DNA of 64,000 bases from DASUBN01 sp036000105 (GTDB taxonomy: Bacteria; Pseudomonadota; Gammaproteobacteria; Natronospirales; REEB76), in assembly GCA_036000105.1 (NCBI GenBank), contig DASYGE010000009.1, forward strand, positions 1 to 64,000. The letters run 5' to 3'. Made by a program: the position numbers and the translations under genes. The notes beneath the pieces were generated by a model, which worked only from the letters and a program-made list of their open reading frames with translations, had not been told where the DNA came from and made no database searches. This document shows, one piece after another, positions 34,460-42,844 of this stretch (its first letter is position 1; each line of letters starts with the position of its first letter).

Positions 34460-35491
34460 GTGACGAAGCATCTGGATGAAGAGCCGGGGACGGTGATCCA
34501 GGAGACACCCTCCGAAGCGGATATCTGGAGTTCGTATTGGCGCGGACCCCGGCTCGTCTGTTCATTGGCAGGCACCGGCATCGGCTACCCGAAACAACTC
34601 GTGGATATCTGGGGAGAGTTCTTCGGCAGATTCCCCGATGGCTCGCGCCTGTTGGACGTCGCTACCGGCAATGGGGCGGTGGCCATAATTGCCAACGACA
34701 CCGCAAAACTGCTGGGTCGGCGTTTCGAGATCCACGCCAGCGACAAGGCCGACATCGATCCGGGCATACATCTCCGTGGCACTGGTTTTTTGACCGATGG
34801 GATAACCTTCCACGCGCGTACTCCGGCTGAGCAGACGGGTTTCCCGGACGGTCATTTCGACCTGGTCACCGGTCAATTCGCACTGGAATACACCGATTTG
34901 ACGTTGAGCGTGGCGGAGATGGCCCGCATATTGAAGCCAGGCGCGACGGCGCGATTCATACTGCATATGCGCGGCAGCGAGATATACACCCAAACCGAGC
35001 GTCAGCTGCAGGATATCCATCTGGCCATGCAGGAGCTCCACATCCTGCAAAAAGCCCGCGAGATGATGCAAGCTACCCGGGCTTTCGAACAAGCCGGCCA
35101 TCCGGACGAATCGCTATTGCAGGCTGCACGGCAACGCAGGGAAGAGTACATGCATGCGGCACGTGTCATCGATCAGACGGTGCCCACCGCGGTCTATAAA
35201 GAGCTGTTCGTGGCCATACTGAGGATGGTCGCTTACCATTGGGATAACCGCAACCAAGTGGCTCCCGAGCATTTCATCGCACGAGTCCATGAGATGGAAG
35301 CGGAGATCGAGATGGCCGAGAAGCGCCATGCTGCGATGTGTGCGTGCGCTCTGGATGAGAACAAGATCCGTGACTTGCAGAAGCGCTTCGAACAAAGCGG
35401 CTTCATGCCGCCATCCGTGGACAGGCTGAGCATAACCATGGCTGGCACGAAGGGCAGAGTTGGCTGGGACTTGCTGGCGGTACGTGCGTGA
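34460..35491 (+). CDS. class I SAM-dependent methyltransferase
   Basis: 343 residues from GTG 34460, preceded by GAGGAGG. The Rossmann SAM-binding motif I is SRLLDVATGNGAVAIIAN. The post-I acidic segment is 'EIHASDKADID' and motif IV is 'GHFDLVTGQFALEYTD', followed by 'EMARILKPGATARFI' as in class I methyltransferases. A C-terminal helical extension of ~150 residues is unusual and may bind substrate. It is cytosolic and the acceptor is unknown. It opens the plus-strand run before the JmjC-type oxygenase and the sulfotransferase/TonB-receptor cluster, and may belong to that pathway. I cannot distinguish a small-molecule from a protein substrate. Confidence 0.8.
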   Translation: MTKHLDEEPGTVIQETPSEADIWSSYWRGPRLVCSLAGTGIGYPKQLVDIWGEFFGRFPDGSRLLDVATGNGAVAIIANDTAKLLGRRFEIHASDKADIDPGIHLRGTGFLTDGITFHARTPAEQTGFPDGHFDLVTGQFALEYTDLTLSVAEMARILKPGATARFILHMRGSEIYTQTERQLQDIHLAMQELHILQKAREMMQATRAFEQAGHPDESLLQAARQRREEYMHAARVIDQTVPTAVYKELFVAILRMVAYHWDNRNQVAPEHFIARVHEMEAEIEMAEKRHAAMCACALDENKIRDLQKRFEQSGFMPPSVDRLSITMAGTKGRVGWDLLAVRA

Positions 35492-35612
35492 TGAGGTTAA
35501 AAAACTCATTAGATTACATGTATATTTATTAGGCTGTCTGCCGGTGTCAGGCCGCATGTTTCGTCCCGGCAGCTCAGTCGCGTCCACCGCATGCGGCGGA
35601 AGTGAGGCAGGA

Positions 35613-35656
35613 CTCGCCGCACAGCGGAGAGCGGGCAGGCAGGGAGCCTGCCCTGG
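35613..35656. repeat. dispersed GC-rich palindromic repeat, copy B
   Basis: Similar to 21957-22000. It contains an 8-bp perfect hairpin, GGGCAGGC (35633-35640) with GCCTGCCC (35646-35653). It sits ~90 bp before tRNA-Arg. The rest of the 35492-35747 gap shows no gene. Confidence 0.4.
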
Positions 35657-35729
35657 GGCGCGCATGAAGCGGGGTGCGAAATGCGCTGGCCGAGCCGGAA
35701 GGCACGCCATGGATAGCTAGCACTACCGT

Positions 35730-35735
35730 TATAAT
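35730..35735 (+). promoter_or_regulatory. consensus -10 box of tRNA-Arg
   Basis: TATAAT at 35730-35735, 12 bp before the 5' end of tRNA-Arg. No strong -35 is visible 17 bp upstream. Confidence 0.5.
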
Positions 35736-35747
35736 CCCTAAGAGCAG

Positions 35748-35824
35748 GTCCCGGTAGCTCAGTTGGATAGAGCGCGCCCCTCCTAAGGGCGAGGTCGGCG
35801 GTTCAACTCCGCCCCGGGACGCCA
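35748..35824 (+). tRNA. tRNA-Arg (CCT)
   Basis: A 77-nt cloverleaf with acceptor GTCCCGG/CCGGGAC, discriminator G and encoded CCA (35822-35824). The anticodon stem-loop CGCCC-CTCCTAA-GGGCG gives CCT. Confidence 0.95.
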
Positions 35825-35895
35825 ATAATCGGAGCCATGAACCTATTAAGTGTCGCTAGGCGTTTCAAACCTGAAAGCAAGGCCTGTAACCGTAC

Positions 35896-36768
35896 ATGAG
35901 TTCTATTCCATTCCTGGAAGTGACGAGACTGAAACACCCGGTCTCTCTTGAAGATTTCTATCGCGACTTTTACCTGACGCGAACCCCGGTGATCATCGCC
36001 ACCGATTCACTGAGCCAGCTTGGCTGGCAGGCAGACGCCTGGACCGACGCATATCTGCTGTACAAGGCGGGAGCCCAGGAGGTCCTGGTGCTGCAACGCG
36101 ATGATGCCAGCAATTTCTCCCCGGACCACGTGCGTTATGCGCCCATGCGCTTTCACGATTTCATATCGAAGGTGATGGCGCCCAGGCAAGGCAACCGGGA
36201 CCTGTACCTCAACCTGCAACACGACCGAGTCCTGGAGCCGCCGTTGCTGCAGTTGCTGGGCGATTTCAACGTGCCGGTCTATTTCAAGGATCTGACGCTG
36301 CGCTGCGTCAACCTGTGGATGGGCAACAGCCCCGATTCGATCACTACCCCGCTGCATCACGATTTCAACGACAACCTCTACGTGGTGGTGGAGGGGCGCA
36401 AGCATTTCGTCCTGTTCCCGCCGGAGCAGGCGCCGAACTTGTATCCCCAGGGGGAGTTGCTGGGAGTGGAAGGGAACGGCTATATCCGTTACGCGAACCT
36501 GGACAGCAAGCCGCACATGTCGCGGCTGGACCTGTCCGACCCTGATCCGGAACGCTTCCCCTTATACGCCGCCGCTGCCCCGACGCGCCGGGAATGCCAT
36601 GTCGAGAAGAATGAGATGCTATTCCTGCCCACCGGGTGGTTCCATCAGGTCACATCCATCGGACGGCATATCGCGGTGAGCTTCTTCTCGATGCCGCCGT
36701 CCATGGAACAGCTCGACTGGCTGAAACAGGCGATCAGTTCGCGCCGCCCGCGGGCGCAACCGGGTTAA
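35896..36768 (+). CDS. JmjC/cupin-8 2-oxoglutarate-Fe(II) oxygenase
   Basis: 290 residues. Double-stranded beta-helix fold of the cupin-8 (FIH/JMJD-like) family. The iron-binding H-x-D is in TPLHHDFNDNLYVVVEGRKH, the 2OG-binding Lys is in GRKHFVLFPP, and the distal His is in PTGWFHQVTSIG. The N terminus 'HPVSLEDFYRDFYLTRTPVI' is also typical. Such enzymes hydroxylate Asn, Asp, His, Lys or Arg side chains of proteins or peptides. It is convergent with the SseB-TPR-sulfotransferase gene, overlapping its stop by 4 nt. Cytosolic. The substrate is probably a peptide or protein shared with the neighbouring sulfotransferases; this is inference from context. Confidence 0.88.
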   Translation: MSSIPFLEVTRLKHPVSLEDFYRDFYLTRTPVIIATDSLSQLGWQADAWTDAYLLYKAGAQEVLVLQRDDASNFSPDHVRYAPMRFHDFISKVMAPRQGNRDLYLNLQHDRVLEPPLLQLLGDFNVPVYFKDLTLRCVNLWMGNSPDSITTPLHHDFNDNLYVVVEGRKHFVLFPPEQAPNLYPQGELLGVEGNGYIRYANLDSKPHMSRLDLSDPDPERFPLYAAAAPTRRECHVEKNEMLFLPTGWFHQVTSIGRHIAVSFFSMPPSMEQLDWLKQAISSRRPRAQPG

Positions 36769-38963
36769 CCAGCGCCGTTCGTTCCCATGAGCTCCGGGCC
36801 GAGGGCGTCGACGAGCGGCTTGAGCTTGTCCCCGTATTTCTTCCAGCGGTTGAGCGAGCTCGTATACATGGGCTTGCGTACCTGCAAGGAACTCGCCGTG
36901 GTGACAGTGCGCTTCACCTTGTGGAACTCCAGGCAGGTTGCCTCGAAGTCGAGTTTGCAGAAGTCCAGCAAGCGACGTATCTGGTTTTCGGGGTCGGTCA
37001 CCACTTTCTCGTACTCCACATCGAGGATGAAGCCCTTCGGCAGGATCTCCCGCCAGTGTTGCATCAAGTCCAGGTAGAGTTTGTAGTACGCGGCCAGATC
37101 CTGCTGGTCGTAACTGAAGGCCAGGCTCTTGGTGAATAGCCGTTCGTAGCAACTCAGGCAGGTATCCGCCGGATGGCGGTGGCAATGGATGACGCTGGCG
37201 TTTGGGAACAACAGATAGATGAGGCCGATGTGCAGGAAGTTGCCCGGCATCTTGTCGGTGAAGCGCTTGCCGGGTACCTGCAGTCTCGTGGTCCTCTCTG
37301 CGTAGGTCTCGCCCATGCGCCGCAGGTCGCTGATGATGCCGTCCCGGCTGTCCTTCCCGGCTGCCAGGCGCTTGCTCCAGACCTCGCTGAATTCAGCTCC
37401 CATGTTTGCCAGATGCGTGAGCTCGTTGCCGGGGTTCACCCGCGAATGGCCGGCCAGTATCTGCTCGGTTAGCGTCGTTCCCGAGCGTGGCATGCCTAGC
37501 ACGAATATCGGCGCGAGCTCCATGGAGGACGTGCCGGTGAAACGCCCGATGAATTCCTTGTCGAACAGTTTCTTTATCGCGTCCATGTCTCGGTCGGAAT
37601 CCGAGCGCACATAGCTGAGCGTGGAGCGCTTCAGCTTATTAGCCGTCCGCAGGTATTCAAAGGATTTTTCCAGATTGCCGAGCGAATCATAGGTCTTGGC
37701 GAGGGCGAAGCTGCTGTCTATGCGCGTGCTCATGGGCATGGCTTCGCCCGCCCTCCGCTCCAGCAGTTCCAGGAAAGGCGCGTTCTCCTCGGCATCGTCC
37801 TGGTTGAACTTGCGGATCTGCGCGTACTGGCTGTAACCGTCGAGAGTAGGGTCCAGGCGCAGAGCATGCTCGAACGCCAGGCGTGCTTCGTCCAGCCTGC
37901 CCAGGGCCTGCAGGCATATGGCGCGATTGAACTGCACGCCGCCGCTGTCGCGGTCGATGGCGGCAACCTTGTCGTATGCCGCAAGTGCCGCTTCTTCCTG
38001 GCCGATGTCGACGAGCAGGTTGCCCAGTTGCATGTTAGGCAGGGGGTTCGTGGGCTGCAAGGCTACCGCTTTCTGCAACAGCATCATCGCCTCAGCGGTG
38101 CGGTACTGGTCGGACAGGAGCTTCGACAGGTCCAAGGCATATTTCACCTGGGTAGGATCGCTGGAGCAGGCGATCACATAGGCATCCTCCGCGTGCTGCG
38201 GTTTTTTCGACTGCTCGTAGTACCGGGCCAGCAGGGACCAGTACTTCCCGGCCAGGCGGGGATCGACATTCTCCTGGATCGCTTCGTTGATCAGGCGGAT
38301 GGCGGTATCCAGTTCGCCCCTGGCTTGTGCGAGCATGGATCTTGCGCAGAGGATGTATTTAGCGTTCTCCTCGTTATCCTGGATGTTCTTCAGGATCGCA
38401 GAGGCTTTCTCCAGGTCACCCGCGATGATGCGATCCTCGATCTCAAAGAGCGACTGCTCGATCGCGGCAGGAGCGGGGGCCGGTACTGGGGCCTTCCGGC
38501 CGGCGCCTTGGTTGTGCCTGTCGGCTGCCGCGAAAGAGACGCTCAGCTGGGCGCTGCGCCTGAGACGCATCGCGACTTCGGGGGATATGCGGAACGCGTG
38601 CTCGGAATTGGGGTTTATCATGATCCCAGCGTTCGCCGGGATGCCGAGCGCGGCCCAAGCCATGTCCACCTGGGCGATGGTCTTGAAAGGATGTTGCACG
38701 TCGTCGAGGGTATGTAGGTAGTTCGAGGCATGCTCCCTGGTGGTGAAGATCGCCAGCATCACCTGCTTCTCGTTGCTGCCATCGCTCACCAGCATCAGGC
38801 GCATGCCCTTCTCGGGCGGCGTACGACTATCCCATGGTTTATCCGTCACCACGAACGCGCTGGAACGGGCCAAGACCTGGATGAAGTTGATTACGTGTTC
38901 CGGACCGCCGCCGGCTGCATCCAATGCGGCGTTCAGGGACATTACGTTGGGTTCTGCTGCCAT
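36765..38963 (-). CDS. SseB-TPR-sulfotransferase fusion protein
   Basis: 732 residues with AGGTGA before ATG 38963. The N-terminal ~130 residues match the SseB N-terminal domain: 'VLARSSAFVVTDKP', 'MLAIFTTREHASNYL', and 'AGIMINPNSEHAFRISPEV' equals the family's 'giviNPgs.....l..e'. An Ala/Pro linker (~150-165) follows, then ~8 TPR-like helical pairs (~170-450) and a sulfotransferase domain (~485-732). The PAPS loop is LGMPRSGTTLTEQILAGH and the 3'-phosphate motif is IHCHRHPADTCLSCY. The C-terminal motif 'LQVRKPMYTSSLNRWKKYG' is shared with its neighbours. Cytosolic PAPS sulfotransferase; the SseB domain may recruit a partner. It is last of three same-strand sulfotransferase genes running away from the TonB receptor. 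Confidence 0.85.
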   Translation of the reverse strand: MAAEPNVMSLNAALDAAGGGPEHVINFIQVLARSSAFVVTDKPWDSRTPPEKGMRLMLVSDGSNEKQVMLAIFTTREHASNYLHTLDDVQHPFKTIAQVDMAWAALGIPANAGIMINPNSEHAFRISPEVAMRLRRSAQLSVSFAAADRHNQGAGRKAPVPAPAPAAIEQSLFEIEDRIIAGDLEKASAILKNIQDNEENAKYILCARSMLAQARGELDTAIRLINEAIQENVDPRLAGKYWSLLARYYEQSKKPQHAEDAYVIACSSDPTQVKYALDLSKLLSDQYRTAEAMMLLQKAVALQPTNPLPNMQLGNLLVDIGQEEAALAAYDKVAAIDRDSGGVQFNRAICLQALGRLDEARLAFEHALRLDPTLDGYSQYAQIRKFNQDDAEENAPFLELLERRAGEAMPMSTRIDSSFALAKTYDSLGNLEKSFEYLRTANKLKRSTLSYVRSDSDRDMDAIKKLFDKEFIGRFTGTSSMELAPIFVLGMPRSGTTLTEQILAGHSRVNPGNELTHLANMGAEFSEVWSKRLAAGKDSRDGIISDLRRMGETYAERTTRLQVPGKRFTDKMPGNFLHIGLIYLLFPNASVIHCHRHPADTCLSCYERLFTKSLAFSYDQQDLAAYYKLYLDLMQHWREILPKGFILDVEYEKVVTDPENQIRRLLDFCKLDFEATCLEFHKVKRTVTTASSLQVRKPMYTSSLNRWKKYGDKLKPLVDALGPELMGTNGAG

Positions 38964-39015
38964 GACTGGTTCACCTGAAATCTATGTAGTGCAAAACAAA
39001 TAATACGGATCCGTC

Positions 39016-40836
39016 TCACGCCTGTCCGGCTAGTGTGCCGAGTGCCTTGCGTAGCGGTGCGATGTGGGACGCATACTTCCGCCATCTGCCTATGGAACTC
39101 GAATGGGCCGGCTGCCGCACCTGGTACATGCTCGCGGTCTTCACCATGCGCTGCGTCTTCCCGAAATCGAGGCAGGCGGGGTTCCACTCCAGGCCGCAGA
39201 ACTCGAGCATGCGGCGGGCACCGCCTTCGATATCGCCGACCAGATCCTCATAGTCAATCGTGAGCATTGAGCCTGGCCCGATGATGTCCGTATAACGATC
39301 CATCAAGCGGCGGTACAACCGATAATATTCACCTATTTCGGTCTGGTCATAAGCATAGTGGTGGCCGGTATCGAAATGCGTCAGGTAGCAGGAAACGCAA
39401 GTGTCCAGTGGGTCACGTCGGCAATGGATGATGCGAGCTTTGGGAAACAGCGTGTGGATGAGGGGGAGCAGCATGAAGTTGCCGGGTAGCTTGTCTGTCA
39501 CGCGGCGCGCACCCGGATGGAGCGCCCCGATCTTCGCCAGGTAATGCTCGCCCATCGCCCGCAGGTTCTCATCGGACAACGCGGCTATCTTGTCGCCGCC
39601 GGCCGTGAGCGTATCCACGTATTTGCTCAAGGATTGATGCAGGAAGGGGAGCTCTCCGCCGCCTGCCACTTCAGGGTGGCCCGCGAGCACCTGTTCGACC
39701 AGGCTGGTGCCTGAGCGGATCATGCCCACGATGAATACCGGGGTTTCGGTTTCGAGGCCGGCTTTCACTCCCCGGGCCAGGAAACGCTCATCGAGGCTCT
39801 TCAATAGGCTGTCGATGTATGCGGACTGGGCGGCTGTGCTATACGGCTGCAGCCGGCGCATGATCTTATTGCCCAGGTCGAAATGACCGAACGCGCGGTC
39901 ATACTCACCCTGGTCTTCGAGCATCTTGCCCAGAGAGAATTCTGCGGATACCGCTGCTTCCGGCGTCCGCGGCGGCGATTGCTGCAGCCGCTGTTCGAGC
40001 GCCGCGATTTCCGGAACGCCTGCGGCCTGTGCCTGGATGGCGGACAGGCTGTAATAGACGGCGTAATACTGCGGATCGATGGTGAGAGCCTTGGCATAGT
40101 GCTCCTTGGCGTCGTCGAACCTGCCGAGCTCGGCCATCACCAGGCCCATGCTGTAGTGCAACTGGGCTGAAAGCGGGTCGGCCTTGAGCGCCGAATGCAT
40201 CTCTTCCAATGCTTCTTCGATCCTGCCGGCATCGAGCAGGCAGAGGACTTCCAGGTACAGGAACTGCAAATCCTCCGGATTCGCCCGGAGTGCTCGCTCG
40301 CAGATATCGGCGGCCTCGGCGAAGTCGCCCGTATTGCGCAAGCCGCGGGCGAAATTCATCGCACTCTCGCTCAGCGATGGATCGATCTCGTAGGCCTTCC
40401 GGTAGCTGTCGCGCGCCTTGAACGGCATGTTCAGCAGTTCCTGGCTCTGACCAAGCCGGTTCAGGGCCTCCGTGAAAGAAGGCGAGATGGCCAGGGCCTT
40501 GCGGAAGTACTGGATGGACTCGTCGAAACGGCCGTACGCCTGCAGGACCTTGCCGAAATTGACGAGATACCCGGCGTTGGGCAAGCCCGTTTCCAGGCTT
40601 TTCTTCATCAGGTCCAGGCTTTCGGCGCTCCCGTCTCTCTGGTGTTTGAGCAGGCCGAGGAAATGCAGCGCATCCGTATGATCCGGCGCATCGGCCAGGA
40701 CCGCCATATAGCGTCTCTCGGCTTCGGCGAATTCACCCTGCTGTTGGAAATGGACGCCTTCCGCCATGAGGCGGCGCGTGCGGTCCAGTACCCGGTTGGT
40801 CTTCTGTGGAGCTGGCTCGGACATCGTTGTACGCAT
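39016..40836 (-). CDS. TPR-sulfotransferase
   Basis: 606 residues from ATG 40836, chosen because it overlaps the upstream stop as TGATG (coupled translation). About 9 TPR units cover residues ~20-330 ('GKVLQAYGRFDESIQYFRKA', 'GLVMAELGRFDDAKEHYAKA'). The sulfotransferase domain has PAPS loop VGMIRSGTSLVEQVLAGH and 3'-phosphate motif IIHCRRDPLDTCVSCY. The C-terminal 'MYQVRQPAHSSSIGRWRKYA' is shared with the two adjacent genes. No signal peptide. The TPR array likely presents a peptidic acceptor to the catalytic domain. Middle gene of the 42440-36765 minus-strand operon. Confidence 0.9.
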   Translation of the reverse strand: MRTTMSEPAPQKTNRVLDRTRRLMAEGVHFQQQGEFAEAERRYMAVLADAPDHTDALHFLGLLKHQRDGSAESLDLMKKSLETGLPNAGYLVNFGKVLQAYGRFDESIQYFRKALAISPSFTEALNRLGQSQELLNMPFKARDSYRKAYEIDPSLSESAMNFARGLRNTGDFAEAADICERALRANPEDLQFLYLEVLCLLDAGRIEEALEEMHSALKADPLSAQLHYSMGLVMAELGRFDDAKEHYAKALTIDPQYYAVYYSLSAIQAQAAGVPEIAALEQRLQQSPPRTPEAAVSAEFSLGKMLEDQGEYDRAFGHFDLGNKIMRRLQPYSTAAQSAYIDSLLKSLDERFLARGVKAGLETETPVFIVGMIRSGTSLVEQVLAGHPEVAGGGELPFLHQSLSKYVDTLTAGGDKIAALSDENLRAMGEHYLAKIGALHPGARRVTDKLPGNFMLLPLIHTLFPKARIIHCRRDPLDTCVSCYLTHFDTGHHYAYDQTEIGEYYRLYRRLMDRYTDIIGPGSMLTIDYEDLVGDIEGGARRMLEFCGLEWNPACLDFGKTQRMVKTASMYQVRQPAHSSSIGRWRKYASHIAPLRKALGTLAGQA

Positions 40837-42440
40837 CACCTCTGGAAGAACGCCCGCTGCTCGGCCAAGGCATCGTGCAAGGCCGACAGGTGCTTGGCGT
40901 AGTTACGCCAGCGACCCACTGAGCGCGTGTAGATGGGCTGCCGCGCCTGCCAGACGCTGGCGGTGGATATGGTAGCTGGATTCCCCTGGGGCCGGATAGT
41001 CTCGGGTGCCCAGGCGAGAGCCATGGCCGCATGGAGCCTCTGCATGAGGGGCTCGGGATCCGAGACCAGCGTCTCATACTGCACTTCGATCAGGCGGCCC
41101 GGCAGGAGTGCTTGCCAAAAAACCATGAGCTGCTCGTAGCCGGCGTAGAAGGCCGCGATATCGCCGAGGTCGTAAGCGTAGCTGTTGCGGGCATGGGCGA
41201 AGTTCTGGCAGTAGATGGACAGGCAGACATCCATGGGGTCACGGCGGCAATGGATGATGGCGGCATCGGGGAACAACAGGGCGATGAGTCCGATATGCAT
41301 GAAATTCAGAGGGTTCTTTTCCAGGACATAGGCCGCATCTCCAAGCCCGAACGCCAACTGCCGGCGGAAGTCGCGGGCGATCGCCCGGAGCTCGCTGGCC
41401 TCCAGCGCGCCGATGCATTGGGGATAGGGAAGCGCCTTGAGGCTGACGATGCGCTGGATGAACAGATCCAGCAACTCCGTTTCGCCGACGGCTGTCACCG
41501 CGGGGTTATTGCCGAGCAGTCTTTCCACCAGCGTGGTGCCGCTGCGCAGCATGCCGAGCACGAAACCCGGAGCCGGCCCGTTCTCCGCTACAGGCGGGCC
41601 GCCGGACGGCGGTGCGCGGTACACGTCCATCGTGCGCCGGATGAAATCGCGCCATTCCCCGCGGTCGAAGCGGAAGCGCTTGTGGCGCAGCGCGTTGGCA
41701 TCCCGGAAATGGCCGAAGGCCAGGTCGTATTCTTCCCAGTCGTCATGCAGCTTGCCCAGGCCGAAATGGATGCACGCCAGGCTGTCATCGTCCAATCCCG
41801 GGAGGGCGAGGGCGGCGTCGAAAAGGCGCTGCAAGGGCCGGTCGGATTCCCGCATGAGCCGCGTATTGGCCAGCAGCATATATGCCGGCCCTTGCGCCGG
41901 ATCCAATTCGATGGCACGGGTGAATACCCCGGCCGCCGCGTCGAAACGGCCCAGCTTCTGGTAGTACTGCCCGAGACGCTGATAATTCCTCGCCAGGGGC
42001 TCGCGTTCCACGATGCCTGCATAGACATCGGCTGCGGCGTCATGACAGCTGAAATCCGCCAGCAAGTCCCCGGCCTGATGCAGGGTGTCCATATCCACGG
42101 AGGGTTTGCGGCAGAGCCGAAGCAGGCATTCCCGGGCGAGGTCGGTGCGACTGGTCTCCCGATACAGGAAAGCCAGGCTGAACCAGGCCTGGGTCAGGGC
42201 GGGATCAAGGGTCACGGCGGCCTTGAGCGAGGCCTCGGCTTCCTCCCGCCGGCCCAGGCGCCGCAGGCTATTCCCCAGCTGGTAATAGGTCAGGGCATGG
42301 GAGGGGTCCAGGGCCAGGGCCTGGGAGAAGGCGTCGCCCGCAGCTCCGGGCTGGCCTTTGGTGAGGAGGCTGAGCCCCTGTTCATAGGCCTTTCGGGCCT
42401 CGGTGCCTGGGGTTTTGGCTGGTGCGTGGGGGGCAGGCAT
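40836..42440 (-). CDS. TPR-sulfotransferase
   Basis: 534 residues. TPR units from ~20 to ~260 ('LTKGQPGAAGDAFSQALALD', 'GQYYQKLGRFDAAAGVFTRA'). The sulfotransferase domain has PAPS loop LGMLRSGTTLVERLLGNN and 3'-phosphate motif IIHCRRDPMDVCLSIY. It ends with 'VWQARQPIYTRSVGRWRNYA'. It is first in the minus-strand sulfotransferase operon, divergent from the TonB-dependent receptor across a 404-bp region. Its stop overlaps the next start by one base. Cytosolic; acceptor unknown. Weak Shine-Dalgarno (AAAG), so translation of the first gene may be modest. Confidence 0.9.
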   Translation of the reverse strand: MPAPHAPAKTPGTEARKAYEQGLSLLTKGQPGAAGDAFSQALALDPSHALTYYQLGNSLRRLGRREEAEASLKAAVTLDPALTQAWFSLAFLYRETSRTDLARECLLRLCRKPSVDMDTLHQAGDLLADFSCHDAAADVYAGIVEREPLARNYQRLGQYYQKLGRFDAAAGVFTRAIELDPAQGPAYMLLANTRLMRESDRPLQRLFDAALALPGLDDDSLACIHFGLGKLHDDWEEYDLAFGHFRDANALRHKRFRFDRGEWRDFIRRTMDVYRAPPSGGPPVAENGPAPGFVLGMLRSGTTLVERLLGNNPAVTAVGETELLDLFIQRIVSLKALPYPQCIGALEASELRAIARDFRRQLAFGLGDAAYVLEKNPLNFMHIGLIALLFPDAAIIHCRRDPMDVCLSIYCQNFAHARNSYAYDLGDIAAFYAGYEQLMVFWQALLPGRLIEVQYETLVSDPEPLMQRLHAAMALAWAPETIRPQGNPATISTASVWQARQPIYTRSVGRWRNYAKHLSALHDALAEQRAFFQR

Positions 42441-42691
42441 AAGTCTTTCAGGGGGTTAGGGTCAGGGAAGCCATCAGGGTCCAGTGTAACGAATGCTTGG
42501 CCTTTATAGACTTGGGGTGGGGGGGGTTGCAGCCACAAGGCCACAACAAAGTATATAGGGTAGTTGTATATTTGATACAAGATATGACGAATTATGGGTA
42601 ACCTGGCTTAGACAGGCCTATAGATGGCGTTTACTGAGGTATTAATAATGTCATTGATTTACAACAAACTGCTTCCAAGGCAGTTTGGCTG

Positions 42692-42700
42692 TGCTATATT
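42692..42700 (+). promoter_or_regulatory. extended -10 promoter of the TonB receptor gene
   Basis: TGCTATATT (42692-42700): TGn plus a 5/6 -10 hexamer, about 145 bp before ATG 42845. A weak -35 (TTCCAA, 42673-42678) is 16 bp upstream. This implies a long 5' leader. Confidence 0.45.
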
Positions 42701-42712
42701 CACCCCTGTCTA

Positions 42713-42744
42713 AAAGGCGGGTCGGCTGTATGCCTACCGCCTTT
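42713..42744 (+). other. leader hairpin in the receptor 5'UTR
   Basis: AAAGGCGG (42713-42720) pairs with CCGCCTTT (42737-42744), 8 bp, followed by GAGCTTGTTG. It resembles an attenuator or stability hairpin just after the expected start of transcription. Confidence 0.5.
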
Positions 42745-42844
42745 GAGCTTGTTGAATGTCGGTATTTGGGCCTCGACGACGCGCTTAAACCCGCGTCCAA
42801 GGGGACTTCGGTTTCCAAACTCTTAAAAATTCTAGGAGTCTCGG

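Larger units (their letters stand above)
42441..42844. promoter_or_regulatory. divergent regulatory region, sulfotransferases / TonB receptor
   Basis: A 404-bp gene-free region that is AT-richer than its surroundings (42545-42720). It contains a G-tract (~42515-42525), the receptor promoter and a leader hairpin (separate entries). It must also hold the minus-strand promoter for the sulfotransferase operon. I see no clear Fur box. Confidence 0.5.

Noticed and set aside
42441..42844. Fur box before the TonB receptor
   Set aside because: No segment close to the GATAATGATAATCATTATC-type consensus was seen.
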